In this document: positions 9,180-18,782 of the stretch, one piece after another
Numbering within the stretch: position 1 is the first letter of the stretch
Layout of the letters: each line of letters opens with the position of its first letter
From: PoT sp049331405
GTDB taxonomy: Bacteria; Planctomycetota; Planctomycetia; Isosphaerales; Isosphaeraceae
Direction: 5' to 3'
Assembly: GCF_049331405.1 (NCBI RefSeq)
Contig: NZ_CP186274.1
Location: 2,790,001 to 2,854,000, forward strand
Length of the DNA: 64,000 nt
The notes under the pieces: model-generated
What the model was told of the DNA's origin: nothing
The model's database searches: none
The model's input: the letters and a program-made list of their open reading frames with translations, nothing else
Made by a program: the position numbers and the translations under genes

Positions 9180-9488
9180 CGCGGCACCTTGGTGCTTCGG
9201 AGGAGGGCCTGGAGAATCAGGGCCCGGGGAGGGAGCGTACGCTGGCTTCTCGAGCTCGAAGACGGCCGGGAGAGGTAACGCATCAATTGTGCCACGAAGC
9301 CTCAAACTCCGGGAGCAGAATTCCCCGGCAATTTCTGCGTTGTTTCCGCCTGAATTCACCGGAAATCCTCGATAAAGCCCGGAGTGGAGCAGGGCACGAG
9401 AGAGGAACGGTTGCCGGACCTGTCACCGGATTGTAACCTGGATGGAGAACAAAGAAACAGCAGGGTGACAGGCCTCACGTTGTAAGTC
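9180..9488. promoter_or_regulatory. divergent promoter region with an inverted repeat before the sigma-54 activator
   Basis: This 309-base stretch separates two divergent genes and contains no convincing gene. Just ahead of the plus-strand activator lies a perfect 9-bp inverted repeat, CCTGTCACC at 9419-9427 and GGTGACAGG at 9464-9472, with 36 bases between the arms. It ends 16 bases before the ATG at 9489, so it would lie in the promoter or leader of that gene. An autoregulatory site or a leader hairpin are both possible. No clear -24/-12 or -35/-10 boxes could be assigned by eye. Confidence 0.35.
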
Positions 9489-11297
9489 ATGCCATCGATG
9501 GAAGTTCCCCCCGCACGCCGCGTCTGGACACGCAAGCCGAGTGGCCCCCTGATCGGAGTCGTGGCGGATTCGGGGCAATTGGCCCGGGTTGCCTCGACGG
9601 CCGGCATCGATTTCCTGATGGGCCTGAGCGCCGGGATTTACCGGAATCATGGGGCGTCGGTGCTGGGCGGGTGCCTCCCGTTCGTGAACAGCAACGACAT
9701 GACGGAGGCCTGGGTCTGCGAGCGGATCGTCCCGGCGGCCGGCTCGACCCCCGTCTTCGCCGGGCTCCTCGTCGGCGATCCTACGTGCCCGATCGAGGAG
9801 CGGTTCGAAAGGCTCCGGGCCCGGGGGGTCTCCGGGATCGTCAATTACCCGTCGCTTTCCTTGCTCGACGGGACCTTGCGGCAGATCTACGAGGCCAACG
9901 GCTGCACCGTCGAGGCCGAGGTCGAGTTGATGGCCCTGGCCCGCTCGTTCGGCTTCACCACGTTCGGGTTCGTGGGGGCGGAGCGCGAGGTCGCCACGCG
10001 GTTCGTCGACTCGGGGATCGACCTCCTGATCATGACCCCCGGCCTGACCCGGATGCTCGAGGACATCCACGAGCGTCGCGACCGCCTGCAGCACGATATT
10101 TTGCGGCTCAACGAGGTGCTCGAGGAGGTCCGGCGGCGGAGCCCGCAGCTCCCTTGCCTCGTCTACGGCGGGCCGATCACGTCGCCCGAGGACCTGGAGC
10201 AGGTCTATCGCCAGACGACGTTCGACGGCTTCGTCGGCGGCTCGGTCTACGGGCGATACCCGGTCGAGTCGGGGCTCTCGACGGCGATCCGGCGGTTCCA
10301 GAGCGTCGGCATCCACCCCGAGGGGGAGCGCCAATCCGGGCTCGGCCCGATGATCGGCGCGACGCCGCCGATGCGGGAGCTCTTCCGCCTGATCCGGAGG
10401 GCCGCGGCCTGCGACCTCAACGTCTGCGCCGAGGGGGAATCGGGCGTCGGCAAAGAACTGGTCGCCACGTCGATCCACCGGCTCAGTTCACGCTCGCAAG
10501 GGGCCCTGGTGACGCTCAACTGCGGCGCGATCCCCGAGTCGCTGCTCGAGAGCGAACTCTTCGGCCACGAGCGCGGGGCCTTCACCGGCGCCGATCGCCG
10601 ACGCCTCGGCAAGTTCGAGCTGGCCAACAACGGCACGCTCTTCCTGGACGAGGTCGGGGACCTGAGCCTCCGCGCCCAGGTCGCCTTGCTCCGCGCGATC
10701 CAGCAGCGCGAGATCACCCGGGTCGGCGGAAACGTCTCGATCCCGGTCAATGTCCGCATCGTCGCGGCGACCAACCAGCCCCTCGCCAGCCTGGTCGACC
10801 AGGGGAAATTCCGCGCCGACCTCTACTACCGGCTCAACAACCTGACGCTCGAAGTCCCGCCGCTCCGCGACCGCCTCGACGACATCCCACTCCTGGTCGA
10901 GCCGATCCTGGCCAACCTCCGCGTGCAGATGAGTCGAGAATTCCTCGACCTCTCCCCACCCTTCCACGAGAAGTTGCGCAAGCATGCCTGGCCCGGGAAC
11001 CTCCGGGAATTGCAGCACGTCATCGCCCAGGCCGCGCTTCTGGAAGACGGGGCTTTGTTGACGGGTCGCCACTTCGTCCCGAGCGCCGGCGAGGCCTCTC
11101 GATTCCAGGCCAATGGCAAAGCCGCCGCGCGAACGCTGGCGGAGGACGTCGGCGCCGACCTCCGCGAGAGCCGCCGCGGCCGGATCCGCCAGGCCCTCCA
11201 CGAGGCCGAGGGGAACAAGAGCCAGGCCGCCGAGATCCTCGGCGTGAGCCGGAAGACCTTGTACGCCTGGCTTCGAGAATTGAACGAATCCGAATAA
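9489..11297 (+). CDS. sigma-54 activator with PEP-hydrolase-like TIM-barrel sensor
   Basis: The product has 602 residues in three parts. Residues ~15-270 resemble the phosphoenolpyruvate-hydrolase/TIM-barrel signal-transduction family (GPLIGVVADSGQLARVA, DFLMGLSAGIYRNHG, FAGLLVGDP, GVSGIVNYPS, LLIMTPGL, LPCLVYGGPI). Residues ~285-515 are a sigma-54 AAA+ domain with Walker A GESGVGKE (~316), an intact GAFTGA loop (~363), Walker B LFLDEVGD and the RADLYYRLN arginine-finger region. The C-terminus is a Fis-type helix-turn-helix (NKSQAAEILGVSRKTLYAWL). It should therefore activate transcription with RpoN in response to a ligand bound by the barrel. The ligand and targets are unknown; no typical barrel partner gene is adjacent. 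It converges on the DUF1501 gene, with two bases between stop codons. An alternative start is the Met at codon 4. Confidence 0.88.
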   Translation: MPSMEVPPARRVWTRKPSGPLIGVVADSGQLARVASTAGIDFLMGLSAGIYRNHGASVLGGCLPFVNSNDMTEAWVCERIVPAAGSTPVFAGLLVGDPTCPIEERFERLRARGVSGIVNYPSLSLLDGTLRQIYEANGCTVEAEVELMALARSFGFTTFGFVGAEREVATRFVDSGIDLLIMTPGLTRMLEDIHERRDRLQHDILRLNEVLEEVRRRSPQLPCLVYGGPITSPEDLEQVYRQTTFDGFVGGSVYGRYPVESGLSTAIRRFQSVGIHPEGERQSGLGPMIGATPPMRELFRLIRRAAACDLNVCAEGESGVGKELVATSIHRLSSRSQGALVTLNCGAIPESLLESELFGHERGAFTGADRRRLGKFELANNGTLFLDEVGDLSLRAQVALLRAIQQREITRVGGNVSIPVNVRIVAATNQPLASLVDQGKFRADLYYRLNNLTLEVPPLRDRLDDIPLLVEPILANLRVQMSREFLDLSPPFHEKLRKHAWPGNLRELQHVIAQAALLEDGALLTGRHFVPSAGEASRFQANGKAAARTLAEDVGADLRESRRGRIRQALHEAEGNKSQAAEILGVSRKTLYAWLRELNESE

Positions 11298-11299
11298 CC

Positions 11300-12748
11300 T
11301 CAGGCCAGCAGCGGCTTGACGATCTCGCCCGAGACGTCGGTCAGGCGGAAGTCGCGCCCCTGGAACTTGTACGTCAGCTTCGTGTGGTCGAAGCCGAGCA
11401 GGTGCAGGAGCGTGGCGTGGAGGTCGTGGACGTGCACCTTGTCCTTGACGACCTGGAAGCCGAAGTCGTCGCTCTCCCCCAGGGTGACGCCCGGCTTGAT
11501 GCCGCCGCCGGCCATCCACATCGTGAAGGCGTTCGGGTGGTGGTCGCGCCCGTCATTGCCCCCCTGGACCATCGGGGTGCGGCCGAACTCGCCCCCCCAG
11601 ACGACGAGGGTGTCGTCGAGGAGCCCGCGCTGCTTGAGGTCCTTGACGAGCGCCGCCGAGGCCTGGTCGGTGTTCTTGCAGTTCTTCTTGAGGTCGCCGA
11701 CGAGGTTCCCGTGCTGGTCCCAGGCCTCGTGGAAGAGCTCGACGAACCGCACGCCGTTCTCGATCAAGCGGCGCGCCAGCAGGCAGTTGTTGGCGAATGA
11801 CGGCTTGCCCGGCTCGGCCCCGTACATCTCGAGGACGTGCTTGGGCTCGCGCGAGATGTCCATGACCTCGGGCGCCGTGCTCTGCATCCGGAAGGCCATC
11901 TCGAACGAGCTAATCCGCGTGGCGATTTCGGGGTCGCCGACCGTGTCGAGCCGCATCTGGTTCAGGTCGCGGACGGCGTCGAGCGAGTCGCGCTGGAGGT
12001 CGCGATCGACCCCTTGCGGGTTCGAGAGGTAGAGCACCGGGTCGCCGCTGCTGCGGAACTGGACGCCCTGGTGGACGGTCGGCAGGAAGCCGTTGCCCCA
12101 GTTCGAATTCCCGCCGCTCGGCCCCTTGGAGCCGGAGGAGAAGACGACGAAGCCGGGCAGATCCTTGGACTCGCTCCCGAGCCCGTACGTCGCCCACGAG
12201 CCGATGCTCGGGCGGCCGAACTGCTGCGACCCCGTGTTCATCATGATCTGGGCCGGAGCATGATTGAACGCGTCGGTGGTCATCGACTTGACGATGGCGA
12301 TGTCGTCGACGATCTCCGCGAGATGCGGCAGCAGCTCCGAGATCTCGGCCCCCGACTGCCCGTGCTTCGCGAACTTGAACTTCGGCCCGAGCAGGGTCGA
12401 GCTCGGGTTGATGAACGCCGCGCGGTACCCTTTGATCAGCTCCGGCGGGGGGAGCGTCCCGTCGAACTTGGCGAGCTGCGGCTTGTTGTCAAACAGTTCG
12501 AGATGGCTCGGCGCACCTGCCATGAACAGGAAGATGACCCGCTTGGCCTTGGCGGCGTAGTGCGGGGCCTTGGGGGCTAGCGGGTCGGCGGGCAGAGAGG
12601 CCGTCGAGTTCGAGGCCGCGTAGCCTTGCTCACGCAGGAGGTTGCCGAGGGCCATGGAACCGAGGCCCACCCCGCACTGCTGGAAGAACCAGCGGCGGGC
12701 CACCAGCCTCGGGTCGGCATGGCGATAGTAGTGATCCTGACAGTTCAT
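11300..12748 (-). CDS. DUF1501 protein, second copy
   Basis: This 482-residue DUF1501 protein starts at ATG 12748, eight bases behind the upstream PSD1 stop, with GAGTGAGG as a plausible ribosome site. The N-terminus (ARRWFFQQCGVGLGSMALG) lacks a textbook twin-arginine signal, although an exported function is expected from the family. The usual blocks are present: the FLFMAGAPSHLELFDNKP segment, NNCLLARRLIENGVRFVELFHEAW, LVVWGGEFGRTPMVQGG, GRDHHPNAFTMWMAGGG and HATLLHLLGFDHTKLTYKFQ ending. It differs clearly from the copy at 4718, so the two are paralogues serving separate PSD1 partners rather than a recent duplication. The upstream part of the open frame is not protein-like and was excluded. 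Confidence 0.9.
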   Translation of the reverse strand: MNCQDHYYRHADPRLVARRWFFQQCGVGLGSMALGNLLREQGYAASNSTASLPADPLAPKAPHYAAKAKRVIFLFMAGAPSHLELFDNKPQLAKFDGTLPPPELIKGYRAAFINPSSTLLGPKFKFAKHGQSGAEISELLPHLAEIVDDIAIVKSMTTDAFNHAPAQIMMNTGSQQFGRPSIGSWATYGLGSESKDLPGFVVFSSGSKGPSGGNSNWGNGFLPTVHQGVQFRSSGDPVLYLSNPQGVDRDLQRDSLDAVRDLNQMRLDTVGDPEIATRISSFEMAFRMQSTAPEVMDISREPKHVLEMYGAEPGKPSFANNCLLARRLIENGVRFVELFHEAWDQHGNLVGDLKKNCKNTDQASAALVKDLKQRGLLDDTLVVWGGEFGRTPMVQGGNDGRDHHPNAFTMWMAGGGIKPGVTLGESDDFGFQVVKDKVHVHDLHATLLHLLGFDHTKLTYKFQGRDFRLTDVSGEIVKPLLA

Positions 12749-12756
12749 GGCTGGCC

Positions 12757-15700
12757 TCACTCCTTGCAAATCGTTTCGTCGAGGTTCAGCAAGACGCGCG
12801 AGACGGCCGTCCAGGCGGCGAGGTCGGCCGGGGTCTTCCCCTCGGGCAGGGTCGGCGGCTTCTCGGGATTGGCCGCGGCCAGATCCCAGGGCTTGAGGTT
12901 CCCCGCCTTGAACCGCTCGGCCTGCTTCTCGAGGAGCCCGAGCAAGACCGTCATCTCCCGCTCCGTCGGCGGCCTCGACACGCAGCGCCTGAAGGCGAAG
13001 GTCAGGCGGTCGTGGTCGCAGCAGGCCTCCTCCTGGAGCGTCTTCAGTGCCAGGGTCCTGGCGCACTCGAGGAAGAGGGGCTCGTTCAGGGTCGTGAGCG
13101 CCTGCAAGGGCGTGTTGGACCGGGAACGCCGGACGCACGAGAAGTCGCCGTTAGGGGCGTCGAAGCTCTGCAGGGCCGGGTAGGGGACCGAGCGATAGCG
13201 GAACGTGTAGAGGGCGCGCCGATAGCGTTCCTCCCCCTTGGCCTCGCTCCAGACCTTCGGGCCATAGCTCACGGGAGGCTGGAAGAGGAACTCGGGGGCG
13301 GGCGGATAGACGCTCGGGCCGCCGACCTTCTCGTTGAGCAGGCCGCTCGCGGCGAGGGCGATGTCCCGGACCACCTCGGCGTCGACCCGGAACCGAGGCC
13401 CACGGGCCAGGAGCCGGTTATAGGGGTCGCGGGCCGCCAGCTCGGGCGTGACGCGCGACGACTGGCGATAGGTGGCCGAGTTCACGATCAGGCGCTGGAG
13501 GCTCTTGACGCTCCAGCCTTGATCCATGAATTCGACCGCGAGCCAGTCGAGCAGCTCGGGGTGCGAGGGACTCTCGGCCTGAGAGCCGAGGTCCTCGCTC
13601 GTGCTGACGAGCCCGGTGCCGAAATACGACTGCCAGACCCGGTTCACGAACGAGCGTGCGGTCGTCGGCGCCTTGCGGTCGACGAGCCACTCGGCGAAAC
13701 CGAGCCGATTCTGGGGGGCGTCGGCGGGAAGCGGGTTCAGGAACGAGGGGACGCCAGCCCCGATCTTCTGCTCGGGCTTTAGGAAGTCGCCCCGCTTGAG
13801 CAGGTGGGTCTCCCTGTGCATCTGGCGGGCCTGGAGCACGAGCTGCGTCGTCCCCTGGGGATGCCCCTTCCAGAGTCCGTCGATTTTCGCGTTGGCGTCC
13901 TTCCATTCGGGGACCGTCGTCCGCCAGTAGCTGAAGATCGCGTTGGTCTGAGCCTGGGAGCGCCGGGCGGCGGGGATCGCCAGGATCTCCCGGACCTTCT
14001 GCGGCAGGGGGTCGGCCTCGGCCTTGTCCGCCGCGGTGATCGAGAGGCGGAACCGGCCGAGGTTGTAGCTCTGGTTGTCGTCGGAGTTCCAGCCGCCGTG
14101 GTTCTGCTTGACGTAGAACGTCAGGATCGTGCCGGACGGGAAATTCAGGGGCTTCTCGGCGACGAAGACCGCCTTGCGAGGCTGGTTGCTCCGACCGGGG
14201 CCGATGTCGATCCCCCAGGCCGTCTCGTCCTTGCCGTCGATCGCGAAGTCGACGGGCCCGGTCACCCTGCGACGCTCGCTCTTGTCGTCGAAGATGGCGG
14301 GGATCTCAGTCTCGGGAGGATTCACGTCGGCGGTCGCCCGCACGAGCTTCACCGGCGTCACCTTGCCCGGAGTATCGGCGGGGGCGGCGTGGATCTCGAG
14401 GTCGGTGAGTGCCGCCAGGCCGTTCGGCGACCGCCCGGGGCCTGCCTGGGGCAGGTCGGGGTCGTTGAGGAGTTCGAGGCGGAACGCGCGGATGTCCTTG
14501 AGGTCGGTCTTGGCGGTGAGCTTCAGGGTGTGCTTCGTCGGGGCGTATCCCTGGGCGAGGAGCGAGTCGTCCTCGCGGAACTGCATCTTCTCGCCGCCGG
14601 TCGAGATGTCGTCGACCTCGGGGCGGACGACCGTCCAGGCCGGCTGGTCGTGGGCGACCTTCGCCTCCCAGTCGGCCATCTGCTTCTCCCAGTCGGGCTG
14701 GCGATGGCGGAGGTCGGCCTCGATCTCCGCGACCTGGCGGAAGATGTCGGCACGCTTCGATTCCTGCTCGGGCGTGTAGACGGCGATGTTCGATTCATGC
14801 GTGTCATTCAAGAACGCGAACATCTTGTAGTAATCTTCTTGCGTCAGCGGGTCATATTTGTGGCTGTGGCACTGGGCGCACTGGATGGTGAGGCCCAGCA
14901 TCCCCTTGCCGATGGCGTCCATCCGGTCGAACATCGCCTCCATGCGGAACTGCTCGGGGTCGACGCCCCCTTCCTCGTTGATCATCGAGTTCCGCAGGAA
15001 GCCCGTCGCCACGACCTGGTCCTGCGAGGCCCCCGGCTTGAGGTCCCCCGCGAGCTGGTCGACGATGAACTGGTTGTACGGCATGTCGTGGTTGAACGCG
15101 CGGATGACCCAGTCGCGATAGAACCAGACCTGCCGCGACTTGTCCTTCTCGTACCCGTCCGAGTCGGCATACCGGGCGGCGTCGAGCCAGATCCGCGCCC
15201 AGCGCTCGCCGTAATGGGGCGAGTCGAGCAGGCGGTTGACCTGCTTCTGGTAGGCGTCGGGGCTCGTGTCGGCGAGGAAGGCGTCGACCTCGGCGACGGT
15301 CGGCGGCAGGCCGATCAGGTCGAGGCTCAGCCGACGCAGGAGGGTCGTCCTGTCGGCCTCGGGCGAGGGCTTGAGCGACTCCTTGGCCAGCTTCGCGTCG
15401 ATGAAGTCATCGATCGCGTTGCGGCGCCAGGCAGCGTCGCGAACCTTCGGGGGCTCGGGCTTCGTCGGCGCGATGAAGGCCCAGTGGGCGCGGTAATCCG
15501 CCCCTTGCTCGATCCAGGCCTTGATGAGGGCGACCTCGGCCGCGGTCAGCGGCTTGCCGTCCTTGATCGGCGGCATGTGCTCGGAGTCATCCTCCGAGAT
15601 GATCCGCTGGTACATCTCGCTCTCGTCGAGCTTCCCGGGCACGACCGCGTGGTTGCCGGTCTTCGACTCGCCGAAGGTGCTCTCGGGGGTGTCGAGCCGG

Positions 15701-15918
15701 AGCCCCCCCTTGCGCCTGGGCTCATCGGGGCCGTGGCAGGTGAAGCATTTGCCCGAGAGGATCGGCCGGATGTCGCGATTGAAGTCGACCCGATCCGCCG
15801 CATTCGCGACGCCGAGGGGCGCCCCGAAGACGAGGCCCGCGAGGAGCCCGAAGGCCGCGAGTCGGGTGCGAGATCGCCCCGGGTCACCGCAGACCATCCC
15901 ATGGAGACCTCCGACCAT
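12757..15918 (-). CDS. planctomycete PSC1/DUF1549/DUF1553 cytochrome, second copy
   Basis: The 1053-residue product starts at ATG 15918, preceded by AGGGAGAGG; an internal ATG at 15897 is the alternative. A signal peptide (LAAFGLLAGLVFGAPLG) precedes the PSC1 cytochrome domain with haem motif CFTCHGPDE. DUF1549 follows, with QCAQCHSHKYDPLTQEDYY. A central insert contains a helical region (ADIFRQVAEIEADLRHRQPD) and a discoidin-like beta region (DGKDETAWGIDIGPGRSNQ, FYVKQNHGG) in place of the PA14 domain of the first copy. DUF1553 forms the C-terminus (SFVNRVWQSYFGTGLV, NSATYRQSS, RRSRSNTPLQALTTLN). It is translated just ahead of the DUF1501 gene at 11300. The different insert suggests a different glycan or surface target from the first operon. 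Confidence 0.9.
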   Translation of the reverse strand: MVGGLHGMVCGDPGRSRTRLAAFGLLAGLVFGAPLGVANAADRVDFNRDIRPILSGKCFTCHGPDEPRRKGGLRLDTPESTFGESKTGNHAVVPGKLDESEMYQRIISEDDSEHMPPIKDGKPLTAAEVALIKAWIEQGADYRAHWAFIAPTKPEPPKVRDAAWRRNAIDDFIDAKLAKESLKPSPEADRTTLLRRLSLDLIGLPPTVAEVDAFLADTSPDAYQKQVNRLLDSPHYGERWARIWLDAARYADSDGYEKDKSRQVWFYRDWVIRAFNHDMPYNQFIVDQLAGDLKPGASQDQVVATGFLRNSMINEEGGVDPEQFRMEAMFDRMDAIGKGMLGLTIQCAQCHSHKYDPLTQEDYYKMFAFLNDTHESNIAVYTPEQESKRADIFRQVAEIEADLRHRQPDWEKQMADWEAKVAHDQPAWTVVRPEVDDISTGGEKMQFREDDSLLAQGYAPTKHTLKLTAKTDLKDIRAFRLELLNDPDLPQAGPGRSPNGLAALTDLEIHAAPADTPGKVTPVKLVRATADVNPPETEIPAIFDDKSERRRVTGPVDFAIDGKDETAWGIDIGPGRSNQPRKAVFVAEKPLNFPSGTILTFYVKQNHGGWNSDDNQSYNLGRFRLSITAADKAEADPLPQKVREILAIPAARRSQAQTNAIFSYWRTTVPEWKDANAKIDGLWKGHPQGTTQLVLQARQMHRETHLLKRGDFLKPEQKIGAGVPSFLNPLPADAPQNRLGFAEWLVDRKAPTTARSFVNRVWQSYFGTGLVSTSEDLGSQAESPSHPELLDWLAVEFMDQGWSVKSLQRLIVNSATYRQSSRVTPELAARDPYNRLLARGPRFRVDAEVVRDIALAASGLLNEKVGGPSVYPPAPEFLFQPPVSYGPKVWSEAKGEERYRRALYTFRYRSVPYPALQSFDAPNGDFSCVRRSRSNTPLQALTTLNEPLFLECARTLALKTLQEEACCDHDRLTFAFRRCVSRPPTEREMTVLLGLLEKQAERFKAGNLKPWDLAAANPEKPPTLPEGKTPADLAAWTAVSRVLLNLDETICKE

Positions 15919-16196
15919 GCGTCCTCTCCCTTCGCTTCGCTGGTGCGCGCCAATGCCACGGGTGGTCACAAGGATCTTGTGAATGACCAAGTCGGCGAGT
16001 TCATCTGGCTGGAAGGAGTGCTGAGGCCCGCCTGACCCAGGCGTAACCCCTCGACACAAGCTCATGATATCCGCATTCGCCCGGCGTTGGCAATGTTTGC
16101 GCACGTGACAATTGTCGGCGCCGGGCGTGCGTTCGTCACGTTTTCGGGCGTCGGCCGGGCCGGGGAAGCTCCCGGCCCCGGCTCGCGAAGGTGGAC

Positions 16197-17435
16197 TTAC
16201 TCGGCGGGCTTGGCGAGGGTGCAGTCGGATGAAGTCGGGTCGAGGGACAGGGTCTCGCGCATGGACTGCGTCGACTGCGACTGCGAGATGGTCAGGCGAG
16301 CGATCGCCTTGCGCATCAGGGACCAGTCGATCTCGTGGACGTCGACGGGCATGCCCACCCCCTTGAGCATTGTCAGGGTGAGCCGCCCGCCCAGGTGCTG
16401 GCGGAATTCTTCGAGGCCCCGATAAAGGCTCTCGCTGTCGGCCAGGACCGCGTGCCCCAGCGGGAAGCCGAGGTCGATCAGGCACTGCATGACCTGGTCG
16501 GCGACCTCCTGCGGCAGGCCGAGCGCCATGGCCGAATAGAGGCAGTCGATGGCCACGCCGATAGCCACGGCCTCGCCGTGGCGGACCTGGAAGTCGGTCA
16601 TGCTCTCGAGCTTGTGAGCCGACCAGTGGCCGAAGTCGAGCGGCCTGGCCTCGAGCGACTCGAACGGATCACCCCCCTGGGTGATGTGCCGGCGGTGCCA
16701 CTCGGCCGAGGCCCTGATGATCGGCAACGCCACCGAGTTATCCCGCTCCCGGATGCGGGACGCACCCCGGCAAATCTCGGCGAACATGGCCGGATCCTTC
16801 AGGAGCGAGACCTTCACCGCCTCGGAGAATCCGCAGATGAAGTCGCGGTCGGGCAGGGTGGCGAGCAAGGACGAGTCGTTGATGACGGCCCAGGGGACCG
16901 CGAACGAGCCGAGCCAGTTCTTCTTGCCGAACAGGTTGACCCCGTTCTTGACGCCGACGCCCGAGTCGGCCTGGGCGAGGGTCGTGGTCGGGAGCCTGAC
17001 GAGCCTGATCCCCCGGTGGGCGATCGCCGCCGCGAACCCGACGGCGTCGAGCACGGCCCCGCCGCCGATCACGACGACGTAGCTCCTGCGGTCGAGCTTC
17101 GCCGCGTGGAAGACCTTGAGCATCCGCTCGAGGATGTGGATGTCGTTCTTGACCGCCTCCCCCCCGGGGACGATCTGGAGGTTGCCCGCGAGCTCGAGCC
17201 GGCCGGCGTTCCGGGTCGCGAACGTCTTCAACGACGCCCGGAGGTCCGGCATGGCGTCGGCGACGTGCTGGTCGGCCCAGAACTGGACCCGAGCCTTGAG
17301 CCCTTCCGTCTGCTCGAGGACTTCGGCGAGGACGTGCTGGTCGGCGCCGAAAATATCGTCGGTGAATCGCAACCGATGCACGAACGCGGGGGCGAACGGC
17401 ACCTCGGCTGGGATGGAATTCGTCTCGATTGTCAT
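16197..17435 (-). CDS. 3-dehydroquinate synthase family enzyme (EboD-like)
   Basis: This is a 412-residue protein of the dehydroquinate-synthase fold. The NAD-binding GGGAVLDAVGFAAA motif and PTTTLAQADSGVGVKNGVN block are present. The three expected zinc ligands can be placed in the FSEAVKVSLLKD (Glu), LDFGHWSAHKLE (His) and RHGEAVAIGV (His) segments. It is longer than AroB at the C-terminus and has an unusual N-terminus (FVHRLRFTDDIFG), which resembles the EboD branch and sugar-phosphate cyclases rather than housekeeping AroB. Neither shikimate genes nor other ebo genes flank it in the window. The start at 17435 (MTIETNSIP) was preferred over a GTG 12 codons upstream. A cyclase acting on a sugar phosphate is the safest prediction; the exact substrate is open. 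Confidence 0.8.
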   Translation of the reverse strand: MTIETNSIPAEVPFAPAFVHRLRFTDDIFGADQHVLAEVLEQTEGLKARVQFWADQHVADAMPDLRASLKTFATRNAGRLELAGNLQIVPGGEAVKNDIHILERMLKVFHAAKLDRRSYVVVIGGGAVLDAVGFAAAIAHRGIRLVRLPTTTLAQADSGVGVKNGVNLFGKKNWLGSFAVPWAVINDSSLLATLPDRDFICGFSEAVKVSLLKDPAMFAEICRGASRIRERDNSVALPIIRASAEWHRRHITQGGDPFESLEARPLDFGHWSAHKLESMTDFQVRHGEAVAIGVAIDCLYSAMALGLPQEVADQVMQCLIDLGFPLGHAVLADSESLYRGLEEFRQHLGGRLTLTMLKGVGMPVDVHEIDWSLMRKAIARLTISQSQSTQSMRETLSLDPTSSDCTLAKPAE

Positions 17436-17612
17436 CGGCGCGAGGCTTCCAGGTTTCGTGGGGCGGGTCACCTCTGACCGGGCCTTTGAGATTGGCCGGC
17501 GGGGGCGGTCGAATACCTTACTATACGGCCCGCTTCCGGCCGGGTCGAGTCGTCAATCGCCCCGACCGGAAAATCTTTGGGAGGGTCCCCTCGATCCTGC
17601 CGGCACCCTCGC

Positions 17613-18782
17613 TCAGGGCTTCGGGACCTCCCAGATGGTCCCCCCCAGGAACCGGGTCGGGCCGCTCCGATCGTGATAGTAGTAGACCGAGACCATCTTG
17701 CCATCCGGCCGGATCACCGAGCGCACGTAGCCGACGTCGCGGCCCCCGCCGTCGTCGCGGAGACGAATCGGCTCGCTCCAGGTCTTCCCCGTGTCAGAGC
17801 TCAAGCGGGCCCTGATCCCATAAGGCTTGGCGCGCAACCCATAGATCAGGCAGAGCCGGCCATCCTCGAGCCGGAGCAGGCTCGGCGGATTCCCCTCGCC
17901 GGCCTCGGGCTCGGGCTTCGAGAGCAACGACCACGAGGCCCCGTCGTCGCTGGAACCATAAGCGTCGATGCAGCTCTCCGACGGGTCGAGGCGCCTGATC
18001 GTCGTGACGAGGCTCGAAGGGGAGACCCGGACCGTCGAGGGCATGATCGCGTAGCCGGCCGGCTCGGGGCCGATGAACGATAGGAACTTCCAGGTCAGGC
18101 CGCCGTCGTTGGTCCTCGCGGCGAAGGGGCGTCCTTCCTTGCCGTTCGACTTCGATGCGGTGAGGATCAGGTGGCAGTCGTGCGGCCCGTTGACGACGTA
18201 GTCGGTGCGCCCCATGACCCCCTTCTGCCCGAAGAGGGGCAGGCGATAGGGGCCTCGCCACGACTTGCCCCGGTCGTACGAGTAAAAGAGCCGCGAGACC
18301 CCGTTATTCGTATTCTCCATCCGGACCGTCATGGCGAAGTCGGGATGGGTGAAGTCGATCTTCTCGACGAGATCCTGGAGCGGCCTCTCGACGGCCCCCG
18401 GCGGCATCTGCCCGTGCCTCATGCCGGGTGTGCCCACGAGGATCCCCTTCGGCTCGGGCTCCTCGAGCTTCCAGGTCTTGCCGCCGTCCTTGCTCCTCGC
18501 GAAGGCGAACTCCTCCGCCTTGCTCTTGTCGATATGATGAAAGTCGCCCCGGTCCTTGTAATAACCGCGGCTGAATCCGACGAGAATCTCGTCCCCCCAG
18601 ATCCAGATCCCGTGGTTGGCCGGCCAGCCCGCGAACCGCCCTTCCTCGCGGTAGACGACCACGTGCTCGACCTTCTGAGCCGGGACCTCGGCGGCCTCGA
18701 TTCCGCAAGTGCCCCGGCACCCAAGGGCGACCAGCCAAAGGCGCAGCGCGAACACCCAACCTCGAGCCCGGCGACAGACCAT
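17613..18782 (-). CDS. secreted sialidase-fold (BNR/Asp-box) protein
   Basis: The 389-residue product has an N-terminal signal-like segment (FALRLWLVALGCRGTCG) with cysteines that might mark a lipoprotein, although no clean lipobox was seen. The rest is a six-bladed propeller with at least five Asp boxes of the form S/T-x-D-x-G-x-T-W: SKDGGKTW, SYDRGKSW, TNDGGLTW, SSDDGASW and SSDTGKTW. Such planctomycete proteins are annotated as exo-alpha-sialidases, but the fold is shared by many proteins and the arginine triad of true sialidases cannot be verified here. It probably handles a glycan outside the cytoplasm. It stands alone between the EboD-like gene and the response regulator. Confidence 0.82.
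   Translation of the reverse strand: MVCRRARGWVFALRLWLVALGCRGTCGIEAAEVPAQKVEHVVVYREEGRFAGWPANHGIWIWGDEILVGFSRGYYKDRGDFHHIDKSKAEEFAFARSKDGGKTWKLEEPEPKGILVGTPGMRHGQMPPGAVERPLQDLVEKIDFTHPDFAMTVRMENTNNGVSRLFYSYDRGKSWRGPYRLPLFGQKGVMGRTDYVVNGPHDCHLILTASKSNGKEGRPFAARTNDGGLTWKFLSFIGPEPAGYAIMPSTVRVSPSSLVTTIRRLDPSESCIDAYGSSDDGASWSLLSKPEPEAGEGNPPSLLRLEDGRLCLIYGLRAKPYGIRARLSSDTGKTWSEPIRLRDDGGGRDVGYVRSVIRPDGKMVSVYYYHDRSGPTRFLGGTIWEVPKP

Noticed and set aside
13804..16035. 743-codon open frame opposite the second PSD1 gene
   Set aside because: Antisense shadow; composition only.
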